A model generated the notes under the pieces. It made no database searches. It had not been told where the DNA came from and worked only from the letters and a program-made list of their open reading frames with translations. Source: Chryseobacterium sp. POL2 (GTDB lineage Bacteria; Bacteroidota; Bacteroidia; Flavobacteriales; Weeksellaceae). From it: a DNA stretch of 64,000 bases. Made by a program: the position numbers and the translations under genes. Below, one piece after another: positions 33,697 through 43,044 of this stretch (positions are counted from its first letter, which is position 1; every line of letters starts with the position of its first letter). The DNA lies in NCBI RefSeq assembly GCF_011058315.1, contig NZ_CP049298.1, forward strand, positions 3,100,001 through 3,164,000, in the 5' to 3' direction.

Positions 33697-35070
33697 ATGT
33701 CAAAGTACGAGATGATTTCTTTAGTTGATAAATACAATATTCCAGGACCACGTTACACTTCTTATCCAACCGTTCCATATTGGGACGAAAGCACTTTTTC
33801 CACAGAAAAATGGAAGCAAAGCGTGATAAGAACTTTTAAAGATACGAATGCCAAAGAAGGTATTTCCATTTATATCCATTTACCATTTTGTGAGGCTTTA
33901 TGTACATTTTGTGCGTGTCACAAACGCATTACCAAACAACATTCTGTTGAAGTTCCGTATTTAGAATCTGTGATTAAAGAATGGAAACTTTATTTAGAAT
34001 TATTTGATGAAAAACCGATTCTTAAAGAATTACATCTTGGTGGAGGTACACCGACTTTTTTCTCTCCAGAAAATCTGAAACGACTTTTAGAAAGTATTTT
34101 TGAAACGGTAGAAATTGCAGAACATCAAGAATTTTCTTTTGAAGGTCATCCTAATAATACTACAAAAGAACATTTGCAAACGCTGTATGATTTAGGTTTT
34201 AGACGTGTAAGTTTTGGCGTTCAGGATTACGATATCAAAGTTCAGAAAGCCATTCATCGTGTTCAACCTTTTGAAAATGTTGAAAATGTAACCCAATGGG
34301 CGCGTGAGATTGGTTATAAAAGTATTTCGCACGATTTGGTATTCGGATTGCCACATTCCAATTGGGAAACAACCGAATATACAATCCGCAAAACTTTAGA
34401 ATTAAAACCTGACCGGTTGGCATTTTATTCTTATGCACATGTGCCTTGGATAAAAGGTGTTGGGCAGCGTGGTTTCGATGAGAAAGATTTGCCTTCTGGC
34501 GAAGAAAAACGTAAACAATACGAAAACGGAAAAAAATTATTAGAAGAACTTGGCTACATCGAAGTAGGAATGGACCATTTTTCTTTGGAAGCAGACGACT
34601 TGTACCAGTCCTTGGTTCAGAAGAAATTGCACCGTAATTTTATGGGTTACACTTCTAGCAAAACACAATTGATGGTTGGACTTGGTGCTTCTTCGATTTC
34701 GGATTCTTGGTATGCTTTTGGACAAAACGAAAAGTCGGTTGAAGCTTATCAAGATTTGGTGGAAAAAGGAGAAATACCAGTTGTTAAAGGTCATATTTTG
34801 GATCATGAAGATTTGGTGATTCGTCGTCATATTCTCAATTTGATGTGTCAGTTGGAAACAACTTGGGATGCCCAAACCCGTTTCCCTGAACTCGAAAATG
34901 CTTTGGAAATTTTGAAAGAAATGGAAAGTGATGGTTTGGTAGAGTTTGACGAAAATCAAATCAAGATTACTGAGAAGGGAAGGGCTTTCACGCGAAATGT
35001 TGCTATGGTTTTTGATCTTCGTATGATGCGCAACAAACCGGAAACCCGAATTTTTTCGATGACGATATAA
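33697..35070 (+). CDS. hemN: oxygen-independent coproporphyrinogen III oxidase
   Basis: 457-residue radical SAM enzyme converting coproporphyrinogen III to protoporphyrinogen IX without oxygen. N-terminal GPRYTSYPTVPYWDES is the HemN signature. The 4Fe-4S motif C-x3-C-x2-C is in PFCEALCTFCACHK near residues 65-75, with the extra Cys after it that HemN keeps. GGGTPTF near 112 is the SAM-binding GGE-like motif, and GMDHF near 290 precedes the C-terminal domain. With the presence of hemJ (50019) this indicates haem synthesis. Single gene with promoter and terminator. Confidence 0.95.
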   Translation: MSKYEMISLVDKYNIPGPRYTSYPTVPYWDESTFSTEKWKQSVIRTFKDTNAKEGISIYIHLPFCEALCTFCACHKRITKQHSVEVPYLESVIKEWKLYLELFDEKPILKELHLGGGTPTFFSPENLKRLLESIFETVEIAEHQEFSFEGHPNNTTKEHLQTLYDLGFRRVSFGVQDYDIKVQKAIHRVQPFENVENVTQWAREIGYKSISHDLVFGLPHSNWETTEYTIRKTLELKPDRLAFYSYAHVPWIKGVGQRGFDEKDLPSGEEKRKQYENGKKLLEELGYIEVGMDHFSLEADDLYQSLVQKKLHRNFMGYTSSKTQLMVGLGASSISDSWYAFGQNEKSVEAYQDLVEKGEIPVVKGHILDHEDLVIRRHILNLMCQLETTWDAQTRFPELENALEILKEMESDGLVEFDENQIKITEKGRAFTRNVAMVFDLRMMRNKPETRIFSMTI

Positions 35071-35072
35071 AT

Positions 35073-35110
35073 AAAACTCCGACTTAATTTTAAGTCGGGG
35101 TTTTATTTTT
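35073..35110 (+). terminator. terminator after hemN
   Basis: AAAACTCCGACTTAA/TTAAGTCGGGGTTTT followed by ATTTTT; strong, probably bidirectional. Confidence 0.8.
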
Positions 35111-35119
35111 GGAATTTAA

Positions 35120-35506
35120 TTATTCAATACTAATTTTCTGGGAATATATTTTGTTGTTGTTATTCTTTAAAGTCCCAAAATAAATAGCTTTTGGTAAAGT
35201 AGAAATATCAATTGCATCATTTTCTTTGACATTGTTTCTGGTCAATACGAGTTTTTTTGCCTCATTATAAGGATCAAAACTTACGATATTGGTGCGTTTT
35301 GGCTTTTGTTGGATTTGGATAGCGTTTTGTCGAGTCTTAACAGAATGATTTGTTCTTAAATTTGTTGTTTTTAAGTTGTGGATTTTTTCAATTGAATGTT
35401 TGAGGATTGATAAGAATGAAAGATATAAGCCTTGAAATGAAAAATTAGGTTTTGTAATACTTTGATATTTAATATTTTGTGGATTTGGTGAAATCTGAAA
35501 AATGTA
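35120..35506 (-). pseudogene. remnant of a secreted protein with T9SS-like C-terminus
   Basis: An open frame of 128 codons on the minus strand without any usable start: it opens after a TAA and has no ATG in its first part. It starts near ISPNPQN, like the SPNP opening of type A T9SS sorting domains, and ends DISTLPKAIYFGTLKNNN and KIYSQKISIE, like the end of such domains (LPKGVYF...). The stretch between is poorly conserved. It is best read as the decayed 3' end of a T9SS cargo gene. The remaining gap up to secDF (35507-35670) holds only a promoter. Confidence 0.45.
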
Positions 35507-35631
35507 TTATTCCTAAGTTTTTAATAAAAATATTTAATAATTCTCATTAATAAATTACAAGTAAATCTTCCGATGTAATTGGAAATAAATAGATTCGGGT
35601 GTTAAAAATTCATAAAATATCAAAAAATCAT

Positions 35632-35639
35632 TATATTTG
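35632..35639 (+). promoter_or_regulatory. -7 box of secDF
   Basis: TATATTTG, exact consensus, 31 bases before the ATG at 35671; -33 region has no clear TTG. Confidence 0.55.
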
Positions 35640-35670
35640 CCGACTAAATTAATTAATATATATTAAGAAA

Positions 35671-38580
35671 ATGCAAGGAAAAGGACTCGTTACATTGGTT
35701 GCTATCGTGCTGGGACTTATTTGTCTTAATGAGCTTTTGCCATCTTTCTATGCTAACAAAATAGAAAAAGAGGCATTGGCTGTTGCTGGCGATAACCAAC
35801 AAAAATACCAGGAGGAAATTGCAAGATTATCTAAAGATACGTTGAATTTAGGCTTTACTAAACTTAACTATACAGATGCTAAAGCTAAAGAAATGAAGCT
35901 TGGTCTTGACCTTAAAGGTGGTATTAACGTGCTTTTGGAAATTAACCAAAGAGACTTGGTGAATGACTTAACAAACTATTCAACAAATCCTGTGTTAATC
36001 GAAGCACTTAACAGAACTGAAAAAGTACAAAGAAGCTCAACCAAGAACTTTATTGATGACTTCTTTACTCAGTTTGATTTAGTGAACAAAGAAAAAGCTA
36101 CAAACTTAAAACTTGCAGATCCTGAAATCTTTGGGAATACCAATCTTACAGAGATTAAGTATAATACGCCAGACGATCAGGTAAAAGATATTGTAAGAAA
36201 GAAAATTGACCAATCTGTAGGATTCGCGTACGAAGTTATCCGTACACGTATTGACAAGATGGGCGTTACACAACCCAACGTACAACGTGTCGCTGGTACA
36301 GGTCGTATCCTAGTAGAGATGCCAGGTATCAAAGACATCGATAGAGTTAAAAAGATGTTGGCGACTTCGGCTAAACTACAATTCTGGGAAGTACAACAAG
36401 TTCCGGAAGTGTATCCATATTTTGAACAATTGGGACAATTGGTTCGTGCAAAAGGTGATTCTATGGGTGTTAAAAATAACACGGACTTAGTGAAACTTAT
36501 GCAGATTAATACACTAAGATCGAATGGTGTTGCTAATGTTAAATTGTCGGATACTGCGATTGTTAATAAAATTATTAACAGCGAAGTCGCTATTGCTGCA
36601 AGACCAACCAATATTAAGTACACCCAATTCATGTGGGGTTACAAACCAGAAAAAGAAGATCCTAACAATCTTGTACTCTATGCCATAAGAGGTAATATCA
36701 ACCAAAAAGCGCCGGTAGATGGTGCGGTAGAAAGCTCTAATGTAAACTATGACCAGATCGGACGTATCGTTGTAGATATGCAAATGGATTCTAAAGGTGC
36801 TAAAGAGTGGAAAACCATGACTGGGAAAAACATCAACAAGCCTGTTGCTGTTACTCTAGATGGTAGAGTATATACTGCTCCTAACGTACAAAGTGTAATC
36901 CCGGATGGTAGAACACAAATTTCTGGTAATTTCTCTCAACAAGAAGCTAAAGATCTCACAGACGTTCTAGGTGCAGGTAAATTACCAGCAGGTGCTAAAA
37001 TCGTTCAGGCTGATGTTGTAGGACCTTCGTTGGGTGCTGAGTCTATTCAGGCGGGTGTTATATCATTCCTTATCGCATTTGCGGTTATCATTATTTATAT
37101 CATTTTCTATTATGGAGGTGCAGGTATTTATGCCGTTATCGCGATGGTGATTAACCTGTTCTATATCTTCGGAATTATGGACTCTCTAGATGCGACACTT
37201 ACGCTTCCTGGTATTGCAGGTATCGTATTGTCTATGGCAATGGCAGTAGATGCTAACGTCATTATTTATGAAAGAACCAAAGAAGAACTTTTCCGTGGCA
37301 AGTCTATTTTAGAAGCTTATAAAGATGGTTTCAAACATGCATTATCGGCGATTATTGATGGTCACCTTACGACTTTGATTACGGCAATTATCCTTTACAT
37401 CTTTGGTACAGGACCTATCCAAGGTTTTGCGGTAACGCTTATCATTGGTTTGATTATGACTTTGTTCACATCAGTTCTTTTGTCAAGATTGATGATTTTC
37501 AACAGATTAAGCAAAGGTAAATCGCTTTCTGTATGGACACCAATGACGAAAAATGCATTCCGTAACGTATGGATTGACTTTATTGGAAAAAGAAAATATG
37601 CTTATATCTTCTCAGCAGTTTTAATGATAATCAGTATTGCATCTATTGCTGTTAATGGGTTCAAATTCGGTATCGACTTTACAGGTGGACGTAACTATGT
37701 GGTACGTTTCGAAAAACCAGTCGATGCAGAAAAAATTGAATCTAGCATTGCCAAACTAATGCAAACAGAAGATGGTAAAAACTCTGCTGTAGAAGCTAAA
37801 ACATTCGGTAGTGGTAGCCAACTTAAGATCTCAACAGATTACCTTATTGATGACGAATCTTTAGCAGCTGACCAAAGTGTAGAACAAAAAATCTACGAAG
37901 GCGTAAAAGCACAACTTCCAGCTAATATGACTTTAGCAGATTTCAAAGCAGCAGACAAAGACCATGCAGGTATTGTATCCTCAACAAAAGTAGGACCTAC
38001 GGTAGCAGATGATATCAAAACAGGAGGTATGTTAGCCGTACTGGCATCATTAGTCGGTATCTTTATCTACATCTTGGTGAGATTCGACAAATGGCAATTT
38101 TCTCTAGGTGCAGTTGTAGGTTTATTCCATGATACAGTTGTTATTCTGGGTGTATACTCATTATTCTATAAGATTGCACCATTTAATATGGAGATCAATC
38201 AAGACTTTATTGCTGCAATTCTTACCGTGATAGGTTACTCGATTAACGATACCGTAATTATCTTTGACCGTATCCGTGAGTATATCCGTGAGAAAAAATC
38301 AATTACATTGGCAGGATTGTTCGACGACTCTATCTCAAGTACAATCGGTAGAACATTCAATACCTCATTCACAACGATTTTGGTTATCCTAGCGATTTTC
38401 ATCTTCGGTGGCGAAAACCTTAGAGGCTTTATGTTCTGTCTATTGGTAGGTATTGGTTTCGGGACATATTCATCTATTTTCATTGCGTCAGCAACCGCTT
38501 ACGATTTCTTAAAAGGAAAGAAAAAAGAAGATACGCCACATGGCAAAACAACAGTAGATAATCCTTTGGTTAATCAATAA
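35671..38580 (+). CDS. secDF: fused protein translocase subunit SecDF
   Basis: 969 residues: SecD (about 1-640) and SecF (about 640-969) in one chain, an arrangement common in Bacteroidota. N-terminal membrane helix, then the SecD D1 motif LGLDLKGGINVLLEI near residue 90, a large periplasmic domain, and the SecD membrane part from about 455 with AMAVDANVIIYER near 525. The SecF part opens with a helix near 647, then FGIDFTGGRNYVVRF near 665 and GYSINDTVIIFDRIRE near 855. It uses the proton gradient to help pull exported proteins through SecYEG. It is flanked by a promoter and a strong terminator. Confidence 0.97.
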   Translation: MQGKGLVTLVAIVLGLICLNELLPSFYANKIEKEALAVAGDNQQKYQEEIARLSKDTLNLGFTKLNYTDAKAKEMKLGLDLKGGINVLLEINQRDLVNDLTNYSTNPVLIEALNRTEKVQRSSTKNFIDDFFTQFDLVNKEKATNLKLADPEIFGNTNLTEIKYNTPDDQVKDIVRKKIDQSVGFAYEVIRTRIDKMGVTQPNVQRVAGTGRILVEMPGIKDIDRVKKMLATSAKLQFWEVQQVPEVYPYFEQLGQLVRAKGDSMGVKNNTDLVKLMQINTLRSNGVANVKLSDTAIVNKIINSEVAIAARPTNIKYTQFMWGYKPEKEDPNNLVLYAIRGNINQKAPVDGAVESSNVNYDQIGRIVVDMQMDSKGAKEWKTMTGKNINKPVAVTLDGRVYTAPNVQSVIPDGRTQISGNFSQQEAKDLTDVLGAGKLPAGAKIVQADVVGPSLGAESIQAGVISFLIAFAVIIIYIIFYYGGAGIYAVIAMVINLFYIFGIMDSLDATLTLPGIAGIVLSMAMAVDANVIIYERTKEELFRGKSILEAYKDGFKHALSAIIDGHLTTLITAIILYIFGTGPIQGFAVTLIIGLIMTLFTSVLLSRLMIFNRLSKGKSLSVWTPMTKNAFRNVWIDFIGKRKYAYIFSAVLMIISIASIAVNGFKFGIDFTGGRNYVVRFEKPVDAEKIESSIAKLMQTEDGKNSAVEAKTFGSGSQLKISTDYLIDDESLAADQSVEQKIYEGVKAQLPANMTLADFKAADKDHAGIVSSTKVGPTVADDIKTGGMLAVLASLVGIFIYILVRFDKWQFSLGAVVGLFHDTVVILGVYSLFYKIAPFNMEINQDFIAAILTVIGYSINDTVIIFDRIREYIREKKSITLAGLFDDSISSTIGRTFNTSFTTILVILAIFIFGGENLRGFMFCLLVGIGFGTYSSIFIASATAYDFLKGKKKEDTPHGKTTVDNPLVNQ

Positions 38581-38598
38581 TCAAACAACTTGATACAA

Positions 38599-38631
38599 AA
38601 AACCTTCAGCACAGTTCTGAAGGTTTTTTTT
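38599..38631 (+). terminator. terminator after secDF
   Basis: Stem AAAACCTTCAG/CTGAAGGTTTT, loop CACAGTT, then T8. Repeat copy C begins 2 bases later. Confidence 0.85.
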
Positions 38632-38632
38632 G

Positions 38633-38743
38633 TTTGGGCGCCATTTCCGGCTGTCACTAGTCGCTGCGCCGCGCCTTGGCTAATGCCCGCGCCTGCGGCG
38701 CGAGCTCCAACAGGCCGTTCCATCCGGGGCGCACCAGCTTTGC
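38633..38743 (+). repeat. GC-rich intergenic repeat, copy C
   Basis: 111 bases, same as copy A (19884-19994) except CTAATG for CTATTG and TCCAA for TCCGA. Same orientation relative to the gene upstream and same place, just after a terminator. Confidence 0.92.
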
Positions 38744-38792
38744 GTATATTTTTAATACCCATTTTAATAGACTATTTATACCTTATAAATTT

Positions 38793-38938
38793 AGCAAGCT
38801 TGGTAATGCTCGATAGCAAGCTTGGTAATATCCAATAGCAAGCTTGGTAATGCTCGATAGCAAGCTTGGTAATGTTCAATAGCAAGCTTGATAATGTTCA
38901 ATAGCAAGCTTGATAATACTCAATAGCAAGCTTGCTAT
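38793..38938 (+). repeat. 22-bp tandem repeat array, 6.6 units
   Basis: Six full 22-base units of AGCAAGCTTGRTAATRYYCRAT in direct order, then a partial unit AGCAAGCTTGCTAT. Each unit holds an AGCAAGCTTG core, close to the palindrome AGCAAGCTTGCT that is perfect in the last, partial unit. No ORF, no replication gene nearby. The rest of the 437-base gap before the MFS gene (38939-39017) is AT-rich with a possible promoter. Confidence 0.97.
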
Positions 38939-39017
38939 TAATTTAAAACAAGTTTTCAGTTAGAATTATAATTTACAATTGATAATTTGTAATTCACAAT
39001 TCGTAACTTCGCAACGC

Positions 39018-40262
39018 ATGAAAAAGAAGCAAAAATCAGCCGCTATCGGCTTTATATTCATTACGTTATTAATAGATATAACAGGCTGGGGAATTATTAT
39101 TCCAGTAGTTCCGAAGCTTATCCAAGAGCTTATCCATGCAGATGTTAGCGAAGCTGCACGCTATGGCGGATGGCTGAGTACGCTTTACGCGGTGATGCAG
39201 TTTTTGTTTGCTGCAGTATTAGGAGGGCTAAGTGACAAATTCGGGCGTCGCCCCATTATTTTAGCATCATTATTAGGATTTGCAATTAACTTTTACATTC
39301 AAGCCATCGCGCCGACAATATTTTGGTTGTTTGTAGGACGTGTATTTTCGGGCATTACAGGCGCAAGCATTACAACAGCCAGTGCTTATATTGCAGATGT
39401 ATCGACAGACGAAGACCGTGCGAAGAATTTTGGATTAGTAGGGGCAGCATTTGGTTTAGGATTTATTATAGGACCTGTCATTGGAGGTGTTTTAGGACAA
39501 TATGGTTCGCGTGTTCCATTTTATGCAGCATCAGGATTGTGTCTGGTCAATTTCCTTTACGGCTTGTTTGTTCTTCCTGAAAGTTTACCGAAAGAAAATC
39601 GCAGAAACTTCGATTGGAAACGTGCCAATCCTATCGGTGCACTTATGGGATTAAAACGCCATCCCGAACTTTTAGGTCTTATTGCAGCTTTAGTTTTGGT
39701 GTATATCGCGGGACATGCTATGCAAACCAACTGGACATTTTTCACAATGTACAAATTCAATTGGAGCGAACGACTGATAGGGATTTCATTGGGTGTTTCT
39801 GGTCTTATGGCGGCTTTGGTACAAGGTGTTCTGATACGTTATTTGCAGCCTAAATTGGGTAACGAAAGAAGCATTTATTATGGATTAATATTATATTCTA
39901 TCGGGATGTTGTTGTTTGCATTTGCTAGCGAAAGTTGGATGATGTTTGCATTTTTGGTGCCTTATGGTTTAGGTGGAATTTGTGGTCCTGCTTTACAATC
40001 GGTGATTTCGTCTCAGGTCCCGAATAGTGAACAGGGAGAATTGCAAGGGGCTTTAGCGAGTTTGGTAAGTTTGACCTCTATTGTTGGACCACCTTTGATG
40101 ACTAATATTTTCTTTTATTTTACACACGACAGTGCGCCTTTCAAGTTTGCAGGTGCGCCATTCTTTTTAGGTTTTATTTTAATGGGAATAAGTGCTGCTG
40201 TGGCTTATTATAGTTTTGTCCATAATAGAAAGCTTAAAGAAAAGAAAAATAAAATGTCTTAG
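39018..40262 (+). CDS. MFS transporter, TCR/Tet drug-exporter-like
   Basis: 414 residues, 12 membrane segments. Motif [17 protein letters not shown] near residue 70 between helices 2 and 3, [11 protein letters not shown] near 109 and motif C-like [19 protein letters not shown] near 147 fit the drug:H+ antiporter 12-TM group that includes TetA. Real resistance cannot be concluded; many chromosomal homologues confer none. The frame is open from a TTG at 38979, but [12 protein letters not shown] at 39018 has the normal N-terminus, and TTG (38979) with TAACTTCG (39004-39011) would instead be a promoter. Confidence 0.9.
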   Translation: MKKKQKSAAIGFIFITLLIDITGWGIIIPVVPKLIQELIHADVSEAARYGGWLSTLYAVMQFLFAAVLGGLSDKFGRRPIILASLLGFAINFYIQAIAPTIFWLFVGRVFSGITGASITTASAYIADVSTDEDRAKNFGLVGAAFGLGFIIGPVIGGVLGQYGSRVPFYAASGLCLVNFLYGLFVLPESLPKENRRNFDWKRANPIGALMGLKRHPELLGLIAALVLVYIAGHAMQTNWTFFTMYKFNWSERLIGISLGVSGLMAALVQGVLIRYLQPKLGNERSIYYGLILYSIGMLLFAFASESWMMFAFLVPYGLGGICGPALQSVISSQVPNSEQGELQGALASLVSLTSIVGPPLMTNIFFYFTHDSAPFKFAGAPFFLGFILMGISAAVAYYSFVHNRKLKEKKNKMS

Positions 40263-40336
40263 TTATAACTCGTAATTCGTTAGTTTCTTAAGAAATATTT
40301 AAGCCAAATATTTAGAATCGATTTAATAATGTTTTG

Positions 40337-40344
40337 TAAGTTTG
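40337..40344 (+). promoter_or_regulatory. -7 box TAAGTTTG directly before tatA
   Basis: Exact TAnnTTTG; ends 4 bases before the tatA ATG, so a leaderless transcript is possible. Confidence 0.45.
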
Positions 40345-40348
40345 CACA

Positions 40349-40669
40349 ATGGAATTAAGTTTTGGTGAAATGCTTATGATAGCTTTGGCTATCATTGTTT
40401 TATTTGGACCGGACAAACTGCCGGAAATTGCCCGTGGTTTGGGACAAGGTGTTCGTAAAATGCGTGGTGCAGTGGATGATATCAAAACCGAAATTATGAA
40501 AGAAGCGGATAATCCTGTTGCCGAAATCAAAAAGGAAATTGACAAGGTGAAGCAATCTGTACAAGATTATAATCCAGTTAATGATCTTAAAAAAACGGTG
40601 TCCCTAGAGGAAGATAAACCTAAAGTTGATCCGCTGAATGATGAACACGAAGGTCCTGTAAGTCGATAA
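40349..40669 (+). CDS. tatA: twin-arginine translocase subunit TatA/B
   Basis: 106 residues: one N-terminal membrane helix (FGEMLMIALAIIVLFGPDKL, about residues 5-24), the FGPDKLPE hinge, an amphipathic helix EIARGLGQGVRKMRGAVDD, and a charged tail. TatA forms the pore that exports folded proteins with twin-arginine signal peptides. TatA and TatB are hard to separate by sequence. tatC is not in the window. The PAP2 gene starts 1 base after its stop, which suggests coupled translation. Confidence 0.92.
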   Translation: MELSFGEMLMIALAIIVLFGPDKLPEIARGLGQGVRKMRGAVDDIKTEIMKEADNPVAEIKKEIDKVKQSVQDYNPVNDLKKTVSLEEDKPKVDPLNDEHEGPVSR

Positions 40670-40670
40670 T

Positions 40671-41234
40671 ATGCACGAATTAATAGAGAAAGATAGAGCG
40701 CTTTTAGTGTTTCTGAATAATCTTGGCAATGTAGGAAGTGATCCTTTTTGGTTGTTGATTACTGGCAAATGGATTTGGATTCCGTTGTATATTATTTTTC
40801 TTTATTTACTTTTCAAAACCTATAAGCCAAAATCCCTGATATTCATTGTTGTTTTTATTGCTTTAGGAATAACTTTTACAGACCAAATTGCTGGTGTTTT
40901 CAAATATGGAATTGCGCGACTGCGACCTTGTCACGATGAAGAGTTAATTCCACAATTAAGAATGATAACTTGTGGCGGAAAGTATGGTTTTTTCTCATCA
41001 CATGCTGCCAATAGCTTTTTTATCGCAACTTTTCTAAGCATACTTTTAGCCAAAAAATACCGATGGCTTCCGATGGGCGTTTTTATTTGGGCAAGTTTTA
41101 TTTCATACAGCCGCGTTTATCTCGGGGTACATTTCCCATTAGATATTATTTTCGGTGCTTTGGTAGGTTTTTTATCAGGCGGATTGTTTGCTGAGTTTAC
41201 CAAAATTGTTCTTAGAAAACAACAAGTAATCTAA
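40671..41234 (+). CDS. PAP2-family membrane phosphatase
   Basis: 187 residues with about five membrane segments. The three-part PAP2 signature is seen: KYGIARLRPC near residue 82 (K-x6-RP), the FFSSHAANSFF motif near 105 (PSGH-like) and SYSRVYLGVHFPLDII near 145 (SR-x5-H-x3-D). It dephosphorylates a lipid phosphate such as phosphatidylglycerol phosphate or undecaprenyl diphosphate at the outer face of the inner membrane; the substrate cannot be decided. Translationally linked to tatA. The 277-base gap after it shows no gene, RNA or clear terminator. Confidence 0.9.
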   Translation: MHELIEKDRALLVFLNNLGNVGSDPFWLLITGKWIWIPLYIIFLYLLFKTYKPKSLIFIVVFIALGITFTDQIAGVFKYGIARLRPCHDEELIPQLRMITCGGKYGFFSSHAANSFFIATFLSILLAKKYRWLPMGVFIWASFISYSRVYLGVHFPLDIIFGALVGFLSGGLFAEFTKIVLRKQQVI

Positions 41235-41511
41235 CCTGTTGTGCATTTTGAAGTAAAGTAAAAAGTGATTGATAACCAGCAGTGTTTCATTACTTTAGTA
41301 TAGCTTATATAAAATGAAAGCAGTTGTTTAATTTTAAAAGGACTTTTTTTTGAACAAAACTTTGTTTATCATTGCGATAATTTAAGTGCAAAGCAAGACA
41401 AGACAAGAATTATTCAATACCATATTGAAAATAGGTATAAACAACGACGTTACACTTATTTACTAAATACAAAAAGGAAAAATGCACAATGATTAGGTAA
41501 CCTAGTCTTAA

Positions 41512-41985
41512 TTAATCGTTGTGATAAGGTTTTCCTTGCAGAATTGTTGCGGCACGATAGATTTGTTCCACAAAAAATAAGCGTATCATTTGATGTGTGA
41601 AGGTCATTTTGGAAAGTGATATTTTTTCGTTCGCTATTTGATAGATGTCATCAGAAAAACCATAAGCACCGCCCACCAAAAAATGAATTTTCTTGATAGA
41701 GCTACCCATCCAAAAATCAATTTTTTGTGAAAACTCTCTACTCGTGAATTGTTTACCTTTTTCGTCGAGCAGAATGACCAATTCGCCAGCTTCGATATGA
41801 TGTTTAAAAAGTTTGGCTTCTTCTTTTTTAAGCGCTTCTGGACTTAGTTTTTTTACATTTTTAACATCAGGAATTTCTACAAGACAAAAATTCCAATGCT
41901 TGGGAAGTCTTGGGATGTAATAGTTGATGAGATTACTGATTTCTTTGTCATCGGTTTTGCCGATGCAGAGGAAATTAATTCGCAT
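41512..41985 (-). CDS. rlmH: 23S rRNA m3-pseudouridine 1915 methyltransferase RlmH
   Basis: 157-residue SPOUT-class methyltransferase. Family signs: the start MRINFLCIGKTDDKEI, ELVILLDEKGKQFTSREFS near residue 68, the SAM-binding knot IHFLVGGAYGFSDDIY near 98, and the C-terminal FTHQMIRLFFVEQIYRA and KGKPYHND. It acts on assembled 70S ribosomes. The gene is divergent from the YihY family gene. Confidence 0.96.
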   Translation of the reverse strand: MRINFLCIGKTDDKEISNLINYYIPRLPKHWNFCLVEIPDVKNVKKLSPEALKKEEAKLFKHHIEAGELVILLDEKGKQFTSREFSQKIDFWMGSSIKKIHFLVGGAYGFSDDIYQIANEKISLSKMTFTHQMIRLFFVEQIYRAATILQGKPYHND

Positions 41986-41989
41986 TTAG

Positions 41990-41997
41990 TATATTTG
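41990..41997 (+). promoter_or_regulatory. -7 box of the YihY family gene
   Basis: TATATTTG, exact consensus, 18 bases before the ATG at 42016. Confidence 0.5.
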
Positions 41998-42015
41998 TTT
42001 GTGCAATAAAAAGCT

Positions 42016-42978
42016 ATGGCTAAAAAATTACCCAAATTTATTATAAAAATTCGAGATTTTCTGGATGGTATCCATATTCCAGGTTTGGGTATATCATTAC
42101 TGCAAATGATGAAGGTCTATTTTGCGGGGATTTTTAATAATCCTTTGGGCAAGCAGGCGGCAAGTATATCATGGAGTTTCTTTTTGAGTCTTTTCCCGAT
42201 GATACTATTCATGTTTTCTATTTTGCCATACATGCCACATTATGATAAGTTACAGTTCTATATTTTTGAAGTGCTGATGGACAATGTCTTTCCGTCTCAC
42301 ATGCAGCAAGACGTCAGCGATTATATCCAAAATAATATTGTCCCAAATATGAAGGGCATTAGCAATCTCACGATTTTGTTGGTGTTTGTTTTCGGGACCA
42401 ATGGTGCTTTTAGTTTAATCAATGGTTTTAATCATAACACCGAACTGCAACGTGGTTTTATCAAAGAATATGCTTTGGCAATGCTCATTACTTTAGCATT
42501 TATGAGCTTAGCATTGCTTTCCGTTTTTGGGATTTATTACAGCGAGGTGGTACTCAAACTTTTTACGCCAGAATATAACATCAGTTGGTTGGTCGATAAC
42601 TTGTCCAAAATTATTGGATTTATCTCATTTCCGTTATTTTACTTTATCCTATTGGCTTTGTTTTATTGGGTAGGCTGTCTTAAAATTACTAAGTTTTCTG
42701 AAGCCATTCCTGGTGCGATTTTAACGACTATTTTATTTGTTATCTTAACCTATGGTTTTGCGATTTATGTGGCTAAATTTGCGCGTTACAATGTACTTTA
42801 TGGATCCATTGGGTCTATTATATTGGTGATGGTTTGGGTAAATATCAATGTAATGCTTATCCTTCTTGGTAACGAATTGAATCTCGCTATTAAAAAAGTA
42901 AAACTCGAAAATATCATTCAGCAAGAGATGATTGTTCATGAAGAGCATGCAGAATCTCTATCAGAAAATCTGGATTAA
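42016..42978 (+). CDS. YihY/BrkB family inner membrane protein
   Basis: 320 residues with about six membrane segments. Family features: AASISWSFFLSLFPMILFMFS near residue 55, the amphipathic periplasmic section, GAFSLINGFNHNTE near 135 and YGSIGSIILVMVWVNINVMLILLGNELN near 265 (part: GSIILVMVWVNINVMLILL). The family was once called ribonuclease BN by mistake; its true role is unclear, possibly lipid transport or envelope homeostasis. A long N-terminal cytoplasmic stretch precedes the first helix. Confidence 0.9.
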   Translation: MAKKLPKFIIKIRDFLDGIHIPGLGISLLQMMKVYFAGIFNNPLGKQAASISWSFFLSLFPMILFMFSILPYMPHYDKLQFYIFEVLMDNVFPSHMQQDVSDYIQNNIVPNMKGISNLTILLVFVFGTNGAFSLINGFNHNTELQRGFIKEYALAMLITLAFMSLALLSVFGIYYSEVVLKLFTPEYNISWLVDNLSKIIGFISFPLFYFILLALFYWVGCLKITKFSEAIPGAILTTILFVILTYGFAIYVAKFARYNVLYGSIGSIILVMVWVNINVMLILLGNELNLAIKKVKLENIIQQEMIVHEEHAESLSENLD

Positions 42979-43044
42979 AATTACCTAGAACTCGGTATGT
43001 TTTTTTAAAAAACATAATATATTTTTGAAATCAAATAATATACT

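Noticed and set aside
38793-38938. CRISPR array
   Set aside because: Units are contiguous 22-mers without spacers and there are no cas genes.
38793-38938. Replication origin with iterons
   Set aside because: No dnaA, repA or DnaA-box cluster is close; tandem units alone do not support an origin.
41235-41511. Possible tRNA or small RNA in the gap between PAP2 and rlmH
   Set aside because: No cloverleaf, CCA end or terminator could be built; only AT-rich sequence with short direct repeats (CAAGACAAGACAAG).
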